This document shows, piece after piece, positions 1 to 13,395 of a stretch of DNA of 64,000 bases. Both the position numbers and the translations under genes were made by a program. The DNA comes from Comamonas sp. KCTC 72670 (lineage in GTDB: Bacteria; Myxococcota; Myxococcia; Myxococcales; Myxococcaceae). Numbering within the stretch: the stretch's first letter is position 1; each line of letters begins with the position of its first letter. Location of the stretch: positions 868,001 to 932,000 of the forward strand of contig BNCN01000001.1 in the NCBI GenBank assembly GCA_014656495.1, given 5' to 3'. The notes under the pieces were generated by a model. That model saw nothing but the letters and a program-made list of their open reading frames with translations, had not been told where the DNA came from and did no database searches.

Positions 1-186
1 CATCCCCGGCATGTTGATGTCCGCGATGACCAGGCTCACCGGCACCAGCCGGAGAATCTGAAGCCCCCGCGCCGCATCGTCGGCCTCGACGGTCGAGACC
101 TTCAGGTTCATCAAGTAGATTTTGACGATGTTGCGAACCGTCGGGCTGTCGTCCACCAGCAAGACGTTGGTGCTGTGGGTGCTCAC
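1..186 (-). CDS. Response regulator receiver protein (partial)
   Basis: The first 62 residues of a CheY-like receiver domain are visible; the C-terminal part lies beyond the left edge. A GTG start at 184-186 opens the reading frame. The sequence runs VLLVDDSPTVR near residues 8-18 (acidic pocket D12, D13) and VIADINMPGM at 53-62, where D56 is the expected phospho-acceptor. Receiver domains pass signals from histidine kinases; whether an output domain follows cannot be seen. It resembles the complete receiver protein at 18860-19336 (VLLVDDSRSIR, then K-I-Y-L-M), so the two may be relatives. No partner kinase lies within view on this side. Confidence 0.85.
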   Translation of the reverse strand, partial: MSTHSTNVLLVDDSPTVRNIVKIYLMNLKVSTVEADDAARGLQILRLVPVSLVIADINMPGM

Positions 187-335
187 TGTGCGGCGGCTCC
201 TGCGCAGGCCCGCGACGTGCGGAACGTCCTGCGAAACGTTCACGACTCTACCGTGAGGGCTCTCACGTGAGAACAGGGGGGCGGCCCGGCCCGGTATCCA
301 GCCGGGCAGGCGGGTGTCGGATGACCTATGGGGCT

Positions 336-365
336 GTCCCCCGAGCCCGGAGGCTCTCGGGGGAC
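336..365 (-). terminator. Hairpin after fabI
   Basis: A perfect 10-bp stem (gtcccccgag at 336-345 with ctcgggggac at 356-365) begins three bases past the fabI stop codon on the minus strand. There is no U-run after it, so it is a terminator-like or 3'-end-stabilising hairpin rather than a classical intrinsic terminator. Confidence 0.5.
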
Positions 366-367
366 GC

Positions 368-1198
368 CTACTCGGCGGCGGGCTTGGAGCCGGGCTGGGC
401 GGGGGCCGCGGCGGCCTCGGGCGGCACCGGGGGCGCGCCAATGGCGTGGTAGCCACCGTCCACGTGGATCATTTCGCCCGTGGTGGAGGGCAGCCAGTCG
501 GACAGCATGGCGCAGGCCGTGCGGGCCACCAGGTCATGGCTGTCCTTGGCGCTCCAGCCCAGGGGCGCCTGGGTGCCCCAGCCCTGCTCCAGGGCCTTGA
601 AGCCCGGGATTCCCTTGGCCGCGATGGTGGCCAGGGGCCCCGCGGCCAGCGCGTTGACGCGGATGCCCTTGGGCCCCAGGTCGCGCGCCAGGTAGCGCAC
701 CGTGGCCTCCAGGGCCGCCTTGCACACGCCCATCCAGTCGTAGATGGGCCAGGCGACGCGGTTGTCGAAGTCCAGCGTGACGATGGAGCCCCCCTGCGTC
801 ATCAGCGGCATGCACGCCACCGCCAGCTCCTTCAGGGAGAACGTGGAGATGCGGAACGCCGTCTGTGCACTTTCCCACGGCGTGTTGAGAAAGTTGCCGC
901 CCAAAGCATCCTCGGGCGCATACGCGATGGAGTGCAGCACGCCGTCCAGCCGGTCCCAGCGCTGCCGCAGCGACGCGGTGAGCGCGGTGAAGTGCTCCGG
1001 GTTGGTGACGTCCAGCTCCAGCACCTCGAGCCCGGGCTTGAGGCGCTTGGCGCTCCGCTCGGTGAGCGACTTCGCCCGGCCAAAGCCGGTGAGGAGGATT
1101 TCCGCGCCTTGCGCCAGCGCGTGCTCGGCGATGCCATAGGCCAGGGACTGGGGGGTGAGCACCCCGGTGATGAGGAGCTTCTTGCCTTGGAGCAGCAT
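368..1198 (-). CDS. fabI: Enoyl-ACP reductase FabI, InhA-like
   Basis: NADH-dependent enoyl-ACP reductase, the last step of each round of type II fatty acid elongation, cytoplasmic; 276 residues. It shows an atypical SDR nucleotide-binding start (ITGVLTPQSLAYGIAEHA, residues 10-27) and the catalytic pair Y153 and K160 in YDWMGVCK. Many stretches match mycobacterial InhA better than E. coli FabI: TGFGRAK, LELDVTNPEH, GGSIVTLDFD, LSDWLPSTTGE. The extra tail after residue 255 is Ala/Pro-rich. The gene is single and divergent from sucA; the 210-bp gap carries two inverted repeats, one about 50 bp upstream of this start, that could be operators. The start is the ATG at 1198. Confidence 0.93.
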   Translation of the reverse strand: MLLQGKKLLITGVLTPQSLAYGIAEHALAQGAEILLTGFGRAKSLTERSAKRLKPGLEVLELDVTNPEHFTALTASLRQRWDRLDGVLHSIAYAPEDALGGNFLNTPWESAQTAFRISTFSLKELAVACMPLMTQGGSIVTLDFDNRVAWPIYDWMGVCKAALEATVRYLARDLGPKGIRVNALAAGPLATIAAKGIPGFKALEQGWGTQAPLGWSAKDSHDLVARTACAMLSDWLPSTTGEMIHVDGGYHAIGAPPVPPEAAAAPAQPGSKPAAE

Positions 1199-1249
1199 GG
1201 AGACGGCCTCTTGCGGGAAGGGGAAAAGGACGAAACGCGCTCTCTAGCA

Positions 1250-1265
1250 TTCCTTCTGGAAGGAA
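1250..1265. promoter_or_regulatory. Palindrome upstream of fabI, candidate operator
   Basis: A 16-bp element with perfect 7-bp arms TTCCTTC and GAAGGAA around a TG centre lies 52 bp upstream of the fabI ATG. This is the usual place for an operator overlapping a promoter. The regulator is unknown; a fatty-acid-responsive TetR-, GntR- or MarR-type protein would fit, by inference only. Confidence 0.4.
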
Positions 1266-1297
1266 CGGTTGAAGTTGCGCTCACGCCGCGCATGAAT

Positions 1298-1319
1298 CCA
1301 CCTGCTCCCCTGCAGGTGG
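1298..1319. promoter_or_regulatory. Inverted repeat in the fabI-sucA intergenic region
   Basis: Perfect 8-bp arms ccacctgc (1298-1305) and gcaggtgg (1312-1319) are separated by six bases. It sits about 90 bp upstream of sucA and 100 bp upstream of fabI, so it could serve either promoter or simply fold in a leader transcript. Confidence 0.3.
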
Positions 1320-1409
1320 TGTGACTTATCGCCCGCCGGGCAACCGCGACAAAAAGGTGCTGCGAAAACCCCCCAACGGGGCGCCCTTCCAGTAAAAGAC
1401 GACACCGCC

Positions 1410-4284
<2,875 letters not shown>

Positions 4285-4295
<11 letters not shown>

Positions 4296-5493
4296 AATCA
4301 AAGTGCCGCCCCTGGGCGAATCCATCACCGAAGCCGTCATCGGCAAGTGGAACAAGAAGCCGGGTGACGCCGTCACCGCCGACGAGCCGCTCGTCGTCCT
4401 GGAGACCGACAAGGTCACCATCGACGTGCCGGCCCCGTCCGCGGGCTCGCTGTCCAGCATCGCCTTCAAGGAGGGCGACAAGGTCCGCGTGGGCGAGGTG
4501 CTCGGGCTCATCGAGGCCGGCGCGGGTGCCCCCGCCGCCAAGCCCGCCGCCCCGGCTGCGGCTCCGGCTGCGCCCGCTCCCGAGGCGCCCGCGGCCTCCG
4601 GCTCCGACGCCCGCTCCACGCCCACCGCGCGCAAGGTGGCCGAGGAGAACCGGGTGGACATCTCCCAGGTGAAGGGCAGCGGCTCCGGTGGCCGCGTGCA
4701 CAAGGACGACGTGCTGGGTCAGCTCAAGGGCCCGTCCACGCCCGCCCAGGCCCCCGCCGCCCCGGCGCAGCCCGCCGGCCCCCGCCCGAACGCCGCTCGC
4801 GAGGAGCGCGTGCGGATGACGCCGCTGCGCAAGCGCGTGGCCGAGCGCCTCATCCAGGCCCAGTCCACCGCCGCCATGCTCACCACCTTCAACGAGGTGG
4901 ACATGGGCGAGGTGATGGCCCTGCGCAAGAAGTACAACGACAAGTTCCAGCAGAAGCACGGCGTGAAGCTCGGCTTCATGAGCTTCTTCATCCGTGCGTC
5001 CGTCGAGGCCCTCAAGGCCTTCCCGCAAATCAACGCGGAGATCGACGGCGAGGACGTCATCTTCAAGCACTACTACGACATCGGCGTGGCCGTCAGCGGC
5101 AGCCGCGGTCTGGTGGTGCCGGTGGTGCGCAACGCGGACAAGCAGGGCCTGGCGGAGCTGGAGAAGACCGTCGGCGAGCTCGGCACCAAGGCGCGCAGCG
5201 ACAAGCTGGCCCTGGCCGACCTGCAGGGTGGCACCTTCACCATCACCAACGGCGGCATCTTCGGCTCCATGCTGTCCACGCCCATCCTGAACCCGCCGCA
5301 GACGGGCATCCTGGGCATGCACAACATCGTCGAGCGCCCCGTGGCCCGCGACGGCCAGGTCGTCATCCGGCCCATCATGTACATCGCCCTCACCTACGAC
5401 CACCGCCTGGTGGACGGCCGCGAGGCGGTGCAGTTCCTGGTGCGCGTGAAGGAGTGCATCGAGGACCCGGAGCGGCTGCTCCTCGACGTCTGA
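4285..5493 (+). CDS. sucB: Dihydrolipoyllysine succinyltransferase, E2 of the 2-oxoglutarate dehydrogenase complex
   Basis: Acyltransferase core of the 2-oxoglutarate dehydrogenase complex, moving the succinyl group from lipoamide to CoA; 402 residues. An N-terminal lipoyl domain (residues 1-78) has the lipoylated lysine K43 in [11 protein letters not shown]. An Ala/Pro linker and a peripheral subunit-binding domain (about 110-148, [14 protein letters not shown]) follow, then the catalytic domain. The catalytic motif is [11 protein letters not shown] with H373 and D377. The start lies inside the 3' end of sucA (11-bp overlap), so the two are translationally coupled, and a strong terminator follows. 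Confidence 0.97.
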
Positions 5494-5531
5494 CGTCAGC
5501 CCCGGTCTCCGGGCAAGACTTGCATTCCGGG

Positions 5532-5560
5532 CGGCCGGCTGGACTTCCAGCCGGCCGTTT
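5532..5560 (+). terminator. Intrinsic terminator of sucAB
   Basis: A perfect 11-bp GC-rich stem (cggccggctgg at 5532-5542, ccagccggccg at 5547-5557) with a 4-base loop is followed at once by TTT. It lies 38 bp past the sucB stop. Confidence 0.85.
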
Positions 5561-5564
5561 CACT

Positions 5565-5629
5565 ACAACTGGGAGTGTCTCCCGGTTGTCGGGGGGCGGG
5601 AAGAACGGGCGGCTCTCCTCGCGCCGCCC
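5565..5629 (+). promoter_or_regulatory. Structured 5' leader of the cold-shock gene
   Basis: Two hairpins lie between the sucAB terminator and the cold-shock ATG: acaactgggag (5565-5575) with ctcccggttgt (5579-5589, one G-U pair), and gggcggc (5607-5613) with gccgccc (5623-5629). Long structured leaders are known for cspA-type mRNAs, where they respond to temperature. The transcription start is not known here. Confidence 0.35.
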
Positions 5630-5650
5630 CGCAAGACTGAAGGAAGCGCA

Positions 5651-5854
5651 ATGGCAACCGGTACCGTGAAGTGGTTCAACGACGCGAAGGGCTTTGGCTT
5701 CATCACCCAGGACGGCGGTGGTGAGGACGTGTTCTGCCACCACACCGCCATCAACATGGACGGCTTCCGCACCCTGGCCGAGGGCCAGAAGGTGGAGTTC
5801 GAAGTCACCCGCGGCCCCAAGGGCCTGCAGGCGCAGAACGTCCGCGCCGCCTGA
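5651..5854 (+). CDS. Cold-shock protein, CspA family
   Basis: A 67-residue single cold-shock (OB-fold) domain that binds single-stranded RNA and DNA and acts as an RNA chaperone in the cytoplasm. Both nucleic-acid-binding motifs are present: KGFGFI (RNP1, residues 13-18) and VFCHH (RNP2, 27-31, with Cys-His in place of the usual F-V/A-H). The start is supported by the upstream GAAGGAAG. The gene stands alone between two terminators. Which csp paralogue it is cannot be settled from one locus. Confidence 0.95.
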   Translation: MATGTVKWFNDAKGFGFITQDGGGEDVFCHHTAINMDGFRTLAEGQKVEFEVTRGPKGLQAQNVRAA

Positions 5855-5894
5855 CGCGTCCGTCAGCCACTCCCACCGGACTGGCCGATGACAC

Positions 5895-5935
5895 GAGGCC
5901 CGGCCCCACCACCTGGGGACCGGGCCTCTGTTTAT
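5895..5935 (+). terminator. Intrinsic terminator after the cold-shock gene
   Basis: A stem of gaggcccgg (5895-5903) with ccgggcctc (5920-5928), extended inward by cccca/tgggg, is followed by TGTTTATT. It ends the cold-shock transcript and stands between it and the convergent peptidase gene. Confidence 0.85.
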
Positions 5936-5958
5936 TCAAGGCCTGACGGCCGCGCGGC

Positions 5959-8163
5959 CTACAGGTTGCGCTTGAAGTGGTCCATGACGCGCTCCCACTG
6001 ACGCTGCGTCACGAGCGGGTCGGGCACCATGTGCGTCAGCCCGCTGAGCGGCAGCAAGTCGTGCGGCTTGCCGGCGCGGAAGAGCGCGTCGCTCAGCTTC
6101 AGCGTGTGGAAGAAGTACACGTTGTCATCCGCGGTGCCGTGGATGAGCAGCAGCTTGCCCATGGGCTTGTCCTGCTTCGCGTACGTGAGCAGCGAGCTCT
6201 TCTCGTAGGCCTCCGGGTGCTGCTGCGGCACGCCCAGGTAGCGCTCGGTGTAGTGGGTGTCGTAGTCCAGCCAGTCCACCACCGGGGCGCCGGCCACGCC
6301 GGCCTTGAAGACGTCCGGGCGCTTGAGCACGGCCAGGGCGGCCATGTACCCGCCGAAGCTCCAGCCGGAGATGCCCACGCGGGCCAAATCAATCTCCGGG
6401 ACCTCCTTCGCCAGCGCCTGGATGGCGGCGGCCTGGTCTTCAATCGTGACGCCGGCGAAGTCGCCCTTCACCTCGCGCTCCCACTTCGCGCCGCGCAGCG
6501 GGGTGCCCCGGCCGTCAATCTTCACGACGAGGAAGCCCTGGTCCGCCACCCACTGCGACATCAGGTGCGCGGCCATGCTCTTGTGGACCACCGTGGTGGT
6601 GGGGCCGCCGTACACCTCGACGATGACGGGCAGCTTCTTGCCGGGCGTGAAGTCGCGCGGGCGCACCAGGGACGTCCAGAAGCGCTCGGGGCCGACCTGC
6701 CGCTGCTCCACGTTGGGGACGTAGGGCGGCTCCTGCGCCACCGAGGGCAGCGCGCCCACGCGGGTGCCGTCCGCGCGCACCACCTGCACCTGGGGCATGG
6801 CCTTCAGGCCCTGGCCGTTCATCACCACCAGCCCGCCGCTCTTGGACACCGTGCCGGACTCGATGTCGAGCCCCGCCGTCACCTTCTCCGGCGCGCCGCC
6901 CGCCTTCACGCGCCACAGGTGGCTCTGCGTGGGGTTGGGGCCGCCGTTGAAGTAGAGCGTGTCCTCCTTCTGGACGTAGCGCGCCAGCGAGCGGAAGCCC
7001 GCGTCCGGCTTCACCACGCTGCGCGCCAGCGAGCCATCCGCGTTGCGCAGCTCCACCTCCGGGCCGCCGTTGCGCTCGGTGTACCAGAGGAAGCCGCTGC
7101 CATCCTCCAGCCACAGCGGGAAGGCCTGCTCCAGGTTGAGCCACGCCTTGTCCGTCTCCGTGAGCAGCTCCTTCGACTTGCCCGTGCGCGGGTCCACCGC
7201 CAGCAGCTTCTGCTCCGTCTGCTCCCGGTTCTGCACCAGCACGGTGAGCGGGCCGCCCTTGGGCCACGCCACGGTGGCCAGGTACGGGTACCTGGCCGCG
7301 TCCCACTGCGCCCACACCGTGCGCCCGCCGGTGACGGGGCTGATGCCCAGCCGCACCTTGGCGTTGGCCTTGCCCGGCCGCGGGTACGCGAACTCCTCGC
7401 CGCCACGCTCGGGGTGCATGACGTCGACGATGGTGAGCTTCTCCACCTCCGACGTGTCCGACTCCGTGTAGGCCACGGACTTCGCGTCCGGGCTCCACCA
7501 GTAGCCGGTGAAGCGGCCCATCTCCTCCTGGGCGACGAACTCGGCCACGCCGTGCGACTTCGCCGCGGAGCCGCCCTTGGTGACGCGCTGCTCGCGGTTG
7601 GCGGCCACGTCGATGCGGTACACGTCGTTGTCCCGCACGTAGGCCACCTGCTTGCCGTCCGGCGAGAAGCGCGGGTCCAGCGTCCCCGGGCCCGTCTTCA
7701 GCTCCGTCACCTTGCCGCTGACGCGGTCCACTACGTAGAGGCGGCCGGACAGGGGCACCAGCAGCCGGTTGCCGTCGTCGGACACCTGGTAGCTGGTGAT
7801 GCCCCGGGCGCTGACGCGCATGCGCTCACGGCGGGCCTTCTCCTCGGTGGTGAGCGTCTCCTCGGCGCCCTTGAGGATGGCCTCGGGCGTGAGCAGCTCG
7901 CGCGTCTGCCCGCTCTCCACGTCGAACGCGTACAGCGTCTGCACGTTGGACGTGGGCTGGGTGCGCAGGAAGAGGATGCTCTTCTCGTCGGGGGAGATGC
8001 GCACGCCGCCGGGCCGGCCGCTCATGAAGCGGCGCGTCTCCGAGAACTGGCGCAGGAAGGGGTCTTGCGACACCTGCGTCTTGGACATGGTCAGGGGCTT
8101 CTGCTCCTGGGCGTAGGGAGTGGCGCTCGCAAGCAGGAGCGCGGCGGTGAGGACGTGGCGCAT
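5959..8163 (-). CDS. S9 family prolyl oligopeptidase (DPP IV-type), secreted
   Basis: A 734-residue serine peptidase of the dipeptidyl-peptidase IV / prolyl tripeptidyl peptidase group. It likely removes short Pro- or Ala-containing pieces from peptides in the periplasm or outside the cell. The ATG at 8163 is chosen because it opens a signal peptide ([19 protein letters not shown]); the longer frame upstream adds 26 residues without signal character. The N-terminal half (about 40-480) is a DPP IV-type beta-propeller with [10 protein letters not shown] and [13 protein letters not shown] repeats. The C-terminal alpha/beta hydrolase domain has the catalytic triad S602 (GWSFGGYM), D679 (HGTADDNV) and H711 (LTHM). 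A nutritional role fits a predatory, proteolytic lifestyle. Confidence 0.92.
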   Translation of the reverse strand: MRHVLTAALLLASATPYAQEQKPLTMSKTQVSQDPFLRQFSETRRFMSGRPGGVRISPDEKSILFLRTQPTSNVQTLYAFDVESGQTRELLTPEAILKGAEETLTTEEKARRERMRVSARGITSYQVSDDGNRLLVPLSGRLYVVDRVSGKVTELKTGPGTLDPRFSPDGKQVAYVRDNDVYRIDVAANREQRVTKGGSAAKSHGVAEFVAQEEMGRFTGYWWSPDAKSVAYTESDTSEVEKLTIVDVMHPERGGEEFAYPRPGKANAKVRLGISPVTGGRTVWAQWDAARYPYLATVAWPKGGPLTVLVQNREQTEQKLLAVDPRTGKSKELLTETDKAWLNLEQAFPLWLEDGSGFLWYTERNGGPEVELRNADGSLARSVVKPDAGFRSLARYVQKEDTLYFNGGPNPTQSHLWRVKAGGAPEKVTAGLDIESGTVSKSGGLVVMNGQGLKAMPQVQVVRADGTRVGALPSVAQEPPYVPNVEQRQVGPERFWTSLVRPRDFTPGKKLPVIVEVYGGPTTTVVHKSMAAHLMSQWVADQGFLVVKIDGRGTPLRGAKWEREVKGDFAGVTIEDQAAAIQALAKEVPEIDLARVGISGWSFGGYMAALAVLKRPDVFKAGVAGAPVVDWLDYDTHYTERYLGVPQQHPEAYEKSSLLTYAKQDKPMGKLLLIHGTADDNVYFFHTLKLSDALFRAGKPHDLLPLSGLTHMVPDPLVTQRQWERVMDHFKRNL

Positions 8164-8285
8164 GCGTCGTCGAATCCCCGCGGGAAGGGCGGGGCTCCTT
8201 TCGTGGAAAGGTGCACGGGGCAGCCTACACTCGGCGGCCACGAGGCCGGAGCAAACGCCCGGCGCGCTGGAGGATTCCCGACGTC

Positions 8286-9062
8286 ATGGACACGGAAGAC
8301 GACGCCCCGCGGCACCTGCGCCTGGCCGGCATCATCCGGCTGGGCCTGGGCGGAGGCCGAGGCCCCTCGGACGCGTACGTGTTCGACCCGCACCGGCTCG
8401 CCCTCCCCGCCTGGGCCTGCGCCCTGGGCGACGCGGGCAATCCCGCACTGTTGGTGACGTTGGACCGGCACCTGGACACCGTGGTGCCCCAGCGGCCCGC
8501 CGCCGTGCCAGACAGGTCGGCCGGGCTGCGCGCCCTGGACGAGCACGCCCGCTATTCCCTGGATGTCCGCAACTATGACCACATCCTCGCGGCCATGGAG
8601 GCGGGGCTGGTGGGTGACGCCCTCCTGATTGCCCGAACCCGCCCCCGGGGCGCCTTCACCGCCGACACCTATGTGGACACCCGGGGCCGTCCGCACCGGC
8701 TGGTGGCGGTGTCCACCGTGGACCGGGCCGCCGAGGCCTGGAGCCGCCCCGCCCCCGGCGACGCCGTGCGCGACGTGCTGGACGCCGCCGAGCGCGTGCT
8801 GCTGGACGTGGACCTGGACTGCTTCACCTCCCTGAGCGACGCCGACCCCACCACGGTGCTGCCCTGGCCCCAGCAGGTGATTCGCGAGTTCCTGCTTCCG
8901 GAGGACTCCGGGCCCTTCTGGGACGCGGTGCTGGGCAAGACGGTGGCGCTGACGCTGGCGCGCGAGCCCCACCACTGCGGCGGGCTGCTCGCGTCCGGGG
9001 CGCTGTTCCGGGACGCGGCGGACGTGCTCTTCCGGGAGCTGCTGCGCACCGAGCCGCCGTGA
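8286..9062 (+). CDS. UPF0489-like protein of unknown function
   Basis: A 258-residue cytoplasmic protein without signal peptide or membrane segments. It contains TLDRHLDTV near residue 58 and LDVDLDCFTSL near residue 163. These Asp/His-rich motifs recall the UPF0489 (C5orf22-like) family, whose fold has been related to arginase-type metal-binding proteins; the assignment is tentative. An EPHHCGG motif near the C-terminus would suit metal binding. The ATG at 8286 is preferred over an in-frame start 75 bp upstream that would run into the divergent peptidase's promoter. Substrate and reaction are unknown. Confidence 0.55.
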   Translation: MDTEDDAPRHLRLAGIIRLGLGGGRGPSDAYVFDPHRLALPAWACALGDAGNPALLVTLDRHLDTVVPQRPAAVPDRSAGLRALDEHARYSLDVRNYDHILAAMEAGLVGDALLIARTRPRGAFTADTYVDTRGRPHRLVAVSTVDRAAEAWSRPAPGDAVRDVLDAAERVLLDVDLDCFTSLSDADPTTVLPWPQQVIREFLLPEDSGPFWDAVLGKTVALTLAREPHHCGGLLASGALFRDAADVLFRELLRTEPP

Positions 9063-9077
9063 GGCGCGGCCCGTCCG

Positions 9078-10865
9078 CTACAGCGGCGTCTCCATGAAGT
9101 TGGGCCGGATGTCCGTCATCTGGCCGCCCGCGAAGGAGAAGCGGCTGCCCGGCGGCGGCCGGGCGTCGTTGAGCACGTAGCCGAAGTCCACGCGGAACGG
9201 CAGCACGTTGAACTGCGGGAAGAGCAGCCGCAGGCCCATGCCCACCGTGTGCACCATGGCGGGCCTGTCGTTGAAGGCGCTGCCCGAGTCCCAGAAGAGC
9301 ACCCCGCCCAGGTGCACCGTCTTCACGACGATGGGCCGGCTCCGGTACTCCAGGTTGAAGAGCAGCAGCCGCCGGCCCGAGTACGCGTCCGCGCCCGCGC
9401 CGCGCAGGCCGTTGGCGCCGCCCAGCAGGTGGATGCGGTCGAACAAGTCGTCGATGTTCACATCCAGCAGCCCGCGCGCCACGAAGCGGCCACCCAGCAC
9501 CTTGGGGGACACCTCGATCAGCTCCGCCGCCCAGCGCCGGTTGTTCCACGCGCCGCGCTCCCCCAACTGCCGGCGGATGGCGCCCGACACGGACGCGGTG
9601 GTGAGCGTGTCGCCCAGCCGCAAGCGGTAGCGCAGCGCGAGGCCGCCTTCGGCGAAGTGGCTGCGCTCACCGAACACGGGCGGCGCGTAGCGCAGCGTGG
9701 CGGAAATCCAGTGCCCCATCTGGAAGTCCTCGGCCAGGACGTACGAGTCCACGTCCCGCAGCACCTCGTAGCGCGCGTCGAAGGCGCGCAGGCTGAGGCC
9801 CACGTAGCCCGCGTCCTCGGCGCGCGGCAGGTAGTTGCGGTTGAACCACTCCGACTGCTCCGGGGTGAGCGCGGACGCCTTGGGCGCGCCGTAGCCGTAG
9901 TGGTAGGCGCCCACCGTGCCGCCGATGTTCCACTTGTAGCGCGCGCCCAGGGAGCGGGTGTACGCGAAGCCGCCCACCACCTCTTCGGTCCGGTAGACGT
10001 AGGGCACCGCCGGCCCGCCGGGGAACGGGAGCTGCCAGATGGAGGCCCCCCGGTAGACGCGGTTGGTCTCCACGTTCCAGGCCACGGAGGCGCTGGCGCT
10101 CCACGGCGTGGACAATGAATACAGCGGCCGGCTCACGGAGAGGCTGCCGCGCGAGCCCTCCGTCTTGCCACTCTCCCGCCCCTGGATGACGGCGATGGAC
10201 TCGCTGAGCGACCACCAGCTGCCCAGCACGCGCGGGTCGGTGTAGCTCTGCCCCAGGCTGAGCGTGTCCTGGCGGAGGACGAAGTCCACGGCGATGCGCT
10301 TGCCGCGCCCCAGGAAGTTCTGCTCCGTGCCCTGGAGCTTCAGGTACTGGAGCAGCGAGCCCACCGCCGCGAAGTCGCTGTTGAGCCGCAGCGACCAGAT
10401 GTCCTTGGTGACGGCCATCAGCGCCACCGTGTCCGGCGTGCGCCCCTTCACCGGCACCAGGCGCACCATGGAGAACAGGCGCAGGCCGCGCAGGTTGCGC
10501 GCCGTCTCCTGCGCGAGCTGCTCCGAGTAGGGCTTGCCCACCGAGAGCAGCACCTCGCGGCGGACGACGTCCTCCCGCGTCCGGGCGTGGAAGATGTTGA
10601 GGAAGTCCGGGAACGGGTCGATCTCCGCCACCACGTCCTCGGTGTCCACCAGCACCTCGGACAGCACCTTGCCCTGCGGCGAGGGCTCCAGCTCCCGGCC
10701 GTGCCGCTTCAGCGCCGCCTCGATGAGCGCGTCCTCGTAGTTCTCGATGCCCGCCGCCACGTCGGGTGACGCGGAGGTGTCGTCCGGCTCGGACGCGGCC
10801 TCTGAGGTGGCGGGCGCTACCGCGAGGACGGTGACCAACAGCAGGGCAGGCAGCGGGAGCGGCAC
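9078..10865 (-). CDS. Omp85-family (BamA/TamA-like) outer membrane protein
   Basis: A 595-residue outer-membrane barrel protein with a signal peptide (MPLPLPALLLVTVLAVAPATSEA). A periplasmic POTRA-like segment (about residues 70-160, with FHARTREDVVRREVLLSVGKPY) precedes a 16-stranded-type barrel with alternating aromatic/polar strands. The conserved L6-loop signature appears as GGANGLRG. Length and the single POTRA-like unit differ from true BamA (about 800 residues, five POTRAs), so this is an accessory Omp85 member; its substrate is unknown. It is transcribed alone, convergent with the UPF0489-like gene. A short palindrome lies just upstream of its start. Confidence 0.8.
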   Translation of the reverse strand: MPLPLPALLLVTVLAVAPATSEAASEPDDTSASPDVAAGIENYEDALIEAALKRHGRELEPSPQGKVLSEVLVDTEDVVAEIDPFPDFLNIFHARTREDVVRREVLLSVGKPYSEQLAQETARNLRGLRLFSMVRLVPVKGRTPDTVALMAVTKDIWSLRLNSDFAAVGSLLQYLKLQGTEQNFLGRGKRIAVDFVLRQDTLSLGQSYTDPRVLGSWWSLSESIAVIQGRESGKTEGSRGSLSVSRPLYSLSTPWSASASVAWNVETNRVYRGASIWQLPFPGGPAVPYVYRTEEVVGGFAYTRSLGARYKWNIGGTVGAYHYGYGAPKASALTPEQSEWFNRNYLPRAEDAGYVGLSLRAFDARYEVLRDVDSYVLAEDFQMGHWISATLRYAPPVFGERSHFAEGGLALRYRLRLGDTLTTASVSGAIRRQLGERGAWNNRRWAAELIEVSPKVLGGRFVARGLLDVNIDDLFDRIHLLGGANGLRGAGADAYSGRRLLLFNLEYRSRPIVVKTVHLGGVLFWDSGSAFNDRPAMVHTVGMGLRLLFPQFNVLPFRVDFGYVLNDARPPPGSRFSFAGGQMTDIRPNFMETPL

Positions 10866-10892
10866 GCGGGCATCCTGTCACGAGCGCGCCAC

Positions 10893-10906
10893 TGTCCCCC
10901 GGGACA
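10893..10906. promoter_or_regulatory. Short palindrome upstream of the Omp85 gene
   Basis: TGTCCC-CC-GGGACA forms perfect 6-bp arms 28 bp upstream of the Omp85 ATG, within the divergent region it shares with the endonuclease gene. Candidate operator; the regulator is unknown. Confidence 0.3.
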
Positions 10907-10943
10907 ATGCCGCTCACTGTTACATCACCGGATTTTGGGTATT

Positions 10944-10983
10944 CGCGGTTGCGTCAAAATTATCCACTGGGGAAGCAACCGCG
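10944..10983. promoter_or_regulatory. 9-bp inverted repeat upstream of the endonuclease gene
   Basis: CGCGGTTGC (10944-10952) and GCAACCGCG (10975-10983) are perfect complements across a 22-base AT-richer spacer, ending 26 bp before the ATG at 11010. It could be a protein-binding site or a leader hairpin that limits translation. Confidence 0.35.
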
Positions 10984-11009
10984 AAGCCCCGGCCGAGGAT
11001 AATGACGGC

Positions 11010-12256
<1,247 letters not shown>

Positions 12257-12260
<4 letters not shown>

Positions 12261-13126
12261 GCCCCGGCCGAGCGCAGCTCGCCCTGGCGCAGGGGTGGCA
12301 GCTTCTCCCCCCGCGCCACCGCGGCGACGATGCGCGCCAGCCGGTCCACGCCGTCCGACAGGGCGGCCGGCCCCGGCTGGAGGATGAGCGAGCTCTTCAC
12401 CTCGTAGAGCTGATCCTCCAGCACCGCGGGCACCCGCTCCCACCCCGGGCGCGCCACGATCTTCTCCCGCTTCGCCTTGCGTCCGCACCAGCTCGCGATG
12501 ACGCCCTCGGGCGCCCGGCGCGCCACCTCCTCCGGGGGGAAGATGCGGCCCTGCGCGCCCTGCGACGCGCGCGACTCGCGGCACACGTCCACGCCGCCCA
12601 CCAGCTCCACCAGCTCCGAACACCAGCGGATGCCGGAGATGAGCGGCTCGTGCCACTCCTCGAAGAAGATGCGCGGCTTGCGCGGCAGCGACTCAGCCGC
12701 GTCCGCGTGCCGCGCCAGGTTCGCGGTGAGCTCGGTGGCCAGCGCCTCGGCGGCCTCGGGCCGGCCCACCAGCGCGCCCGTCAGCCGCACCGACTGGAGA
12801 ATCTCCGCGATGGAGCGCTGATTGAACAGGTAGACGGGCACGCCCCGCTTCGCCAGCTCCCGGCCGATGTCCGCCTGCAAGTCGGAGAAGCCCAGCACCA
12901 GGTCCGGCTTCAGCTCCAGGATGCGCTCGAAGTTCGCGTCCAGGAACGAGCTGACCCGCGGCTTCTTGCGCGCCTCCGGGGGGCGCACCGTGAAGCCGGA
13001 CACGCCCACCACCAGGTCCTCCGCGCCGATGCGGTAGAGCACCTCCGTCGTCTCCTCCGTGAGGCACACGACGCGGCGGGGATGGGGCGGCGCCGCGGAC
13101 AGCAACTCGGAAAGTCGGGCATTCAT
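12257..13126 (-). CDS. BtuF-like ABC substrate-binding protein, no signal peptide
   Basis: A 289-residue protein of the periplasmic-binding-protein fold seen in cobalamin (BtuF) and Fe3+-siderophore binding proteins: RRVVCLTEETTEVLYRIGAEDLVVGVS, then KPDLVLGFSDLQ and ELVGGVDVCRE. The start at 13126 (MNARLSELL) gives no signal peptide, and the longer upstream reading does not add one, so it may be cytoplasmic. No permease or ATPase gene is adjacent. Similar stand-alone proteins are often labelled cobalamin-binding. The ligand is uncertain; cobalamin or another corrin/heme is possible. Confidence 0.75.
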
Positions 13127-13353
13127 GCGGAGCCGCAACCTAGCGCGCCCGCGGCCGTGCAACGGACCTGTCGCACGCGCCAGCGCGCGGTGCATGGCCA
13201 CACGCCACACTCCGAGTCATGGATTCACGCACCTGTGTCGTCTGTGAAACGTTGTAGCGCCCGAGCCGGATTCTCGGCCGGTGGCGCACTGCGCCAACCC
13301 GGCAGGTCGCTTGGGAGGTGGACGATTGCAGTGTTAGCATCTGCCTCCATGTT

Positions 13354-13383
13354 CGACCGGCGTGTCCAGTGCCTTACCGGTCG
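13354..13383 (+). promoter_or_regulatory. Inverted repeat before the kinase operon
   Basis: CGACCGG (13354-13360) pairs with CCGGTCG (13377-13383) across 16 bases, ending 12 bp before the kinase ATG. It may be an operator or a leader hairpin close to the ribosome binding site. Confidence 0.25.
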
Positions 13384-13395
13384 GTGGGGGCAGTC

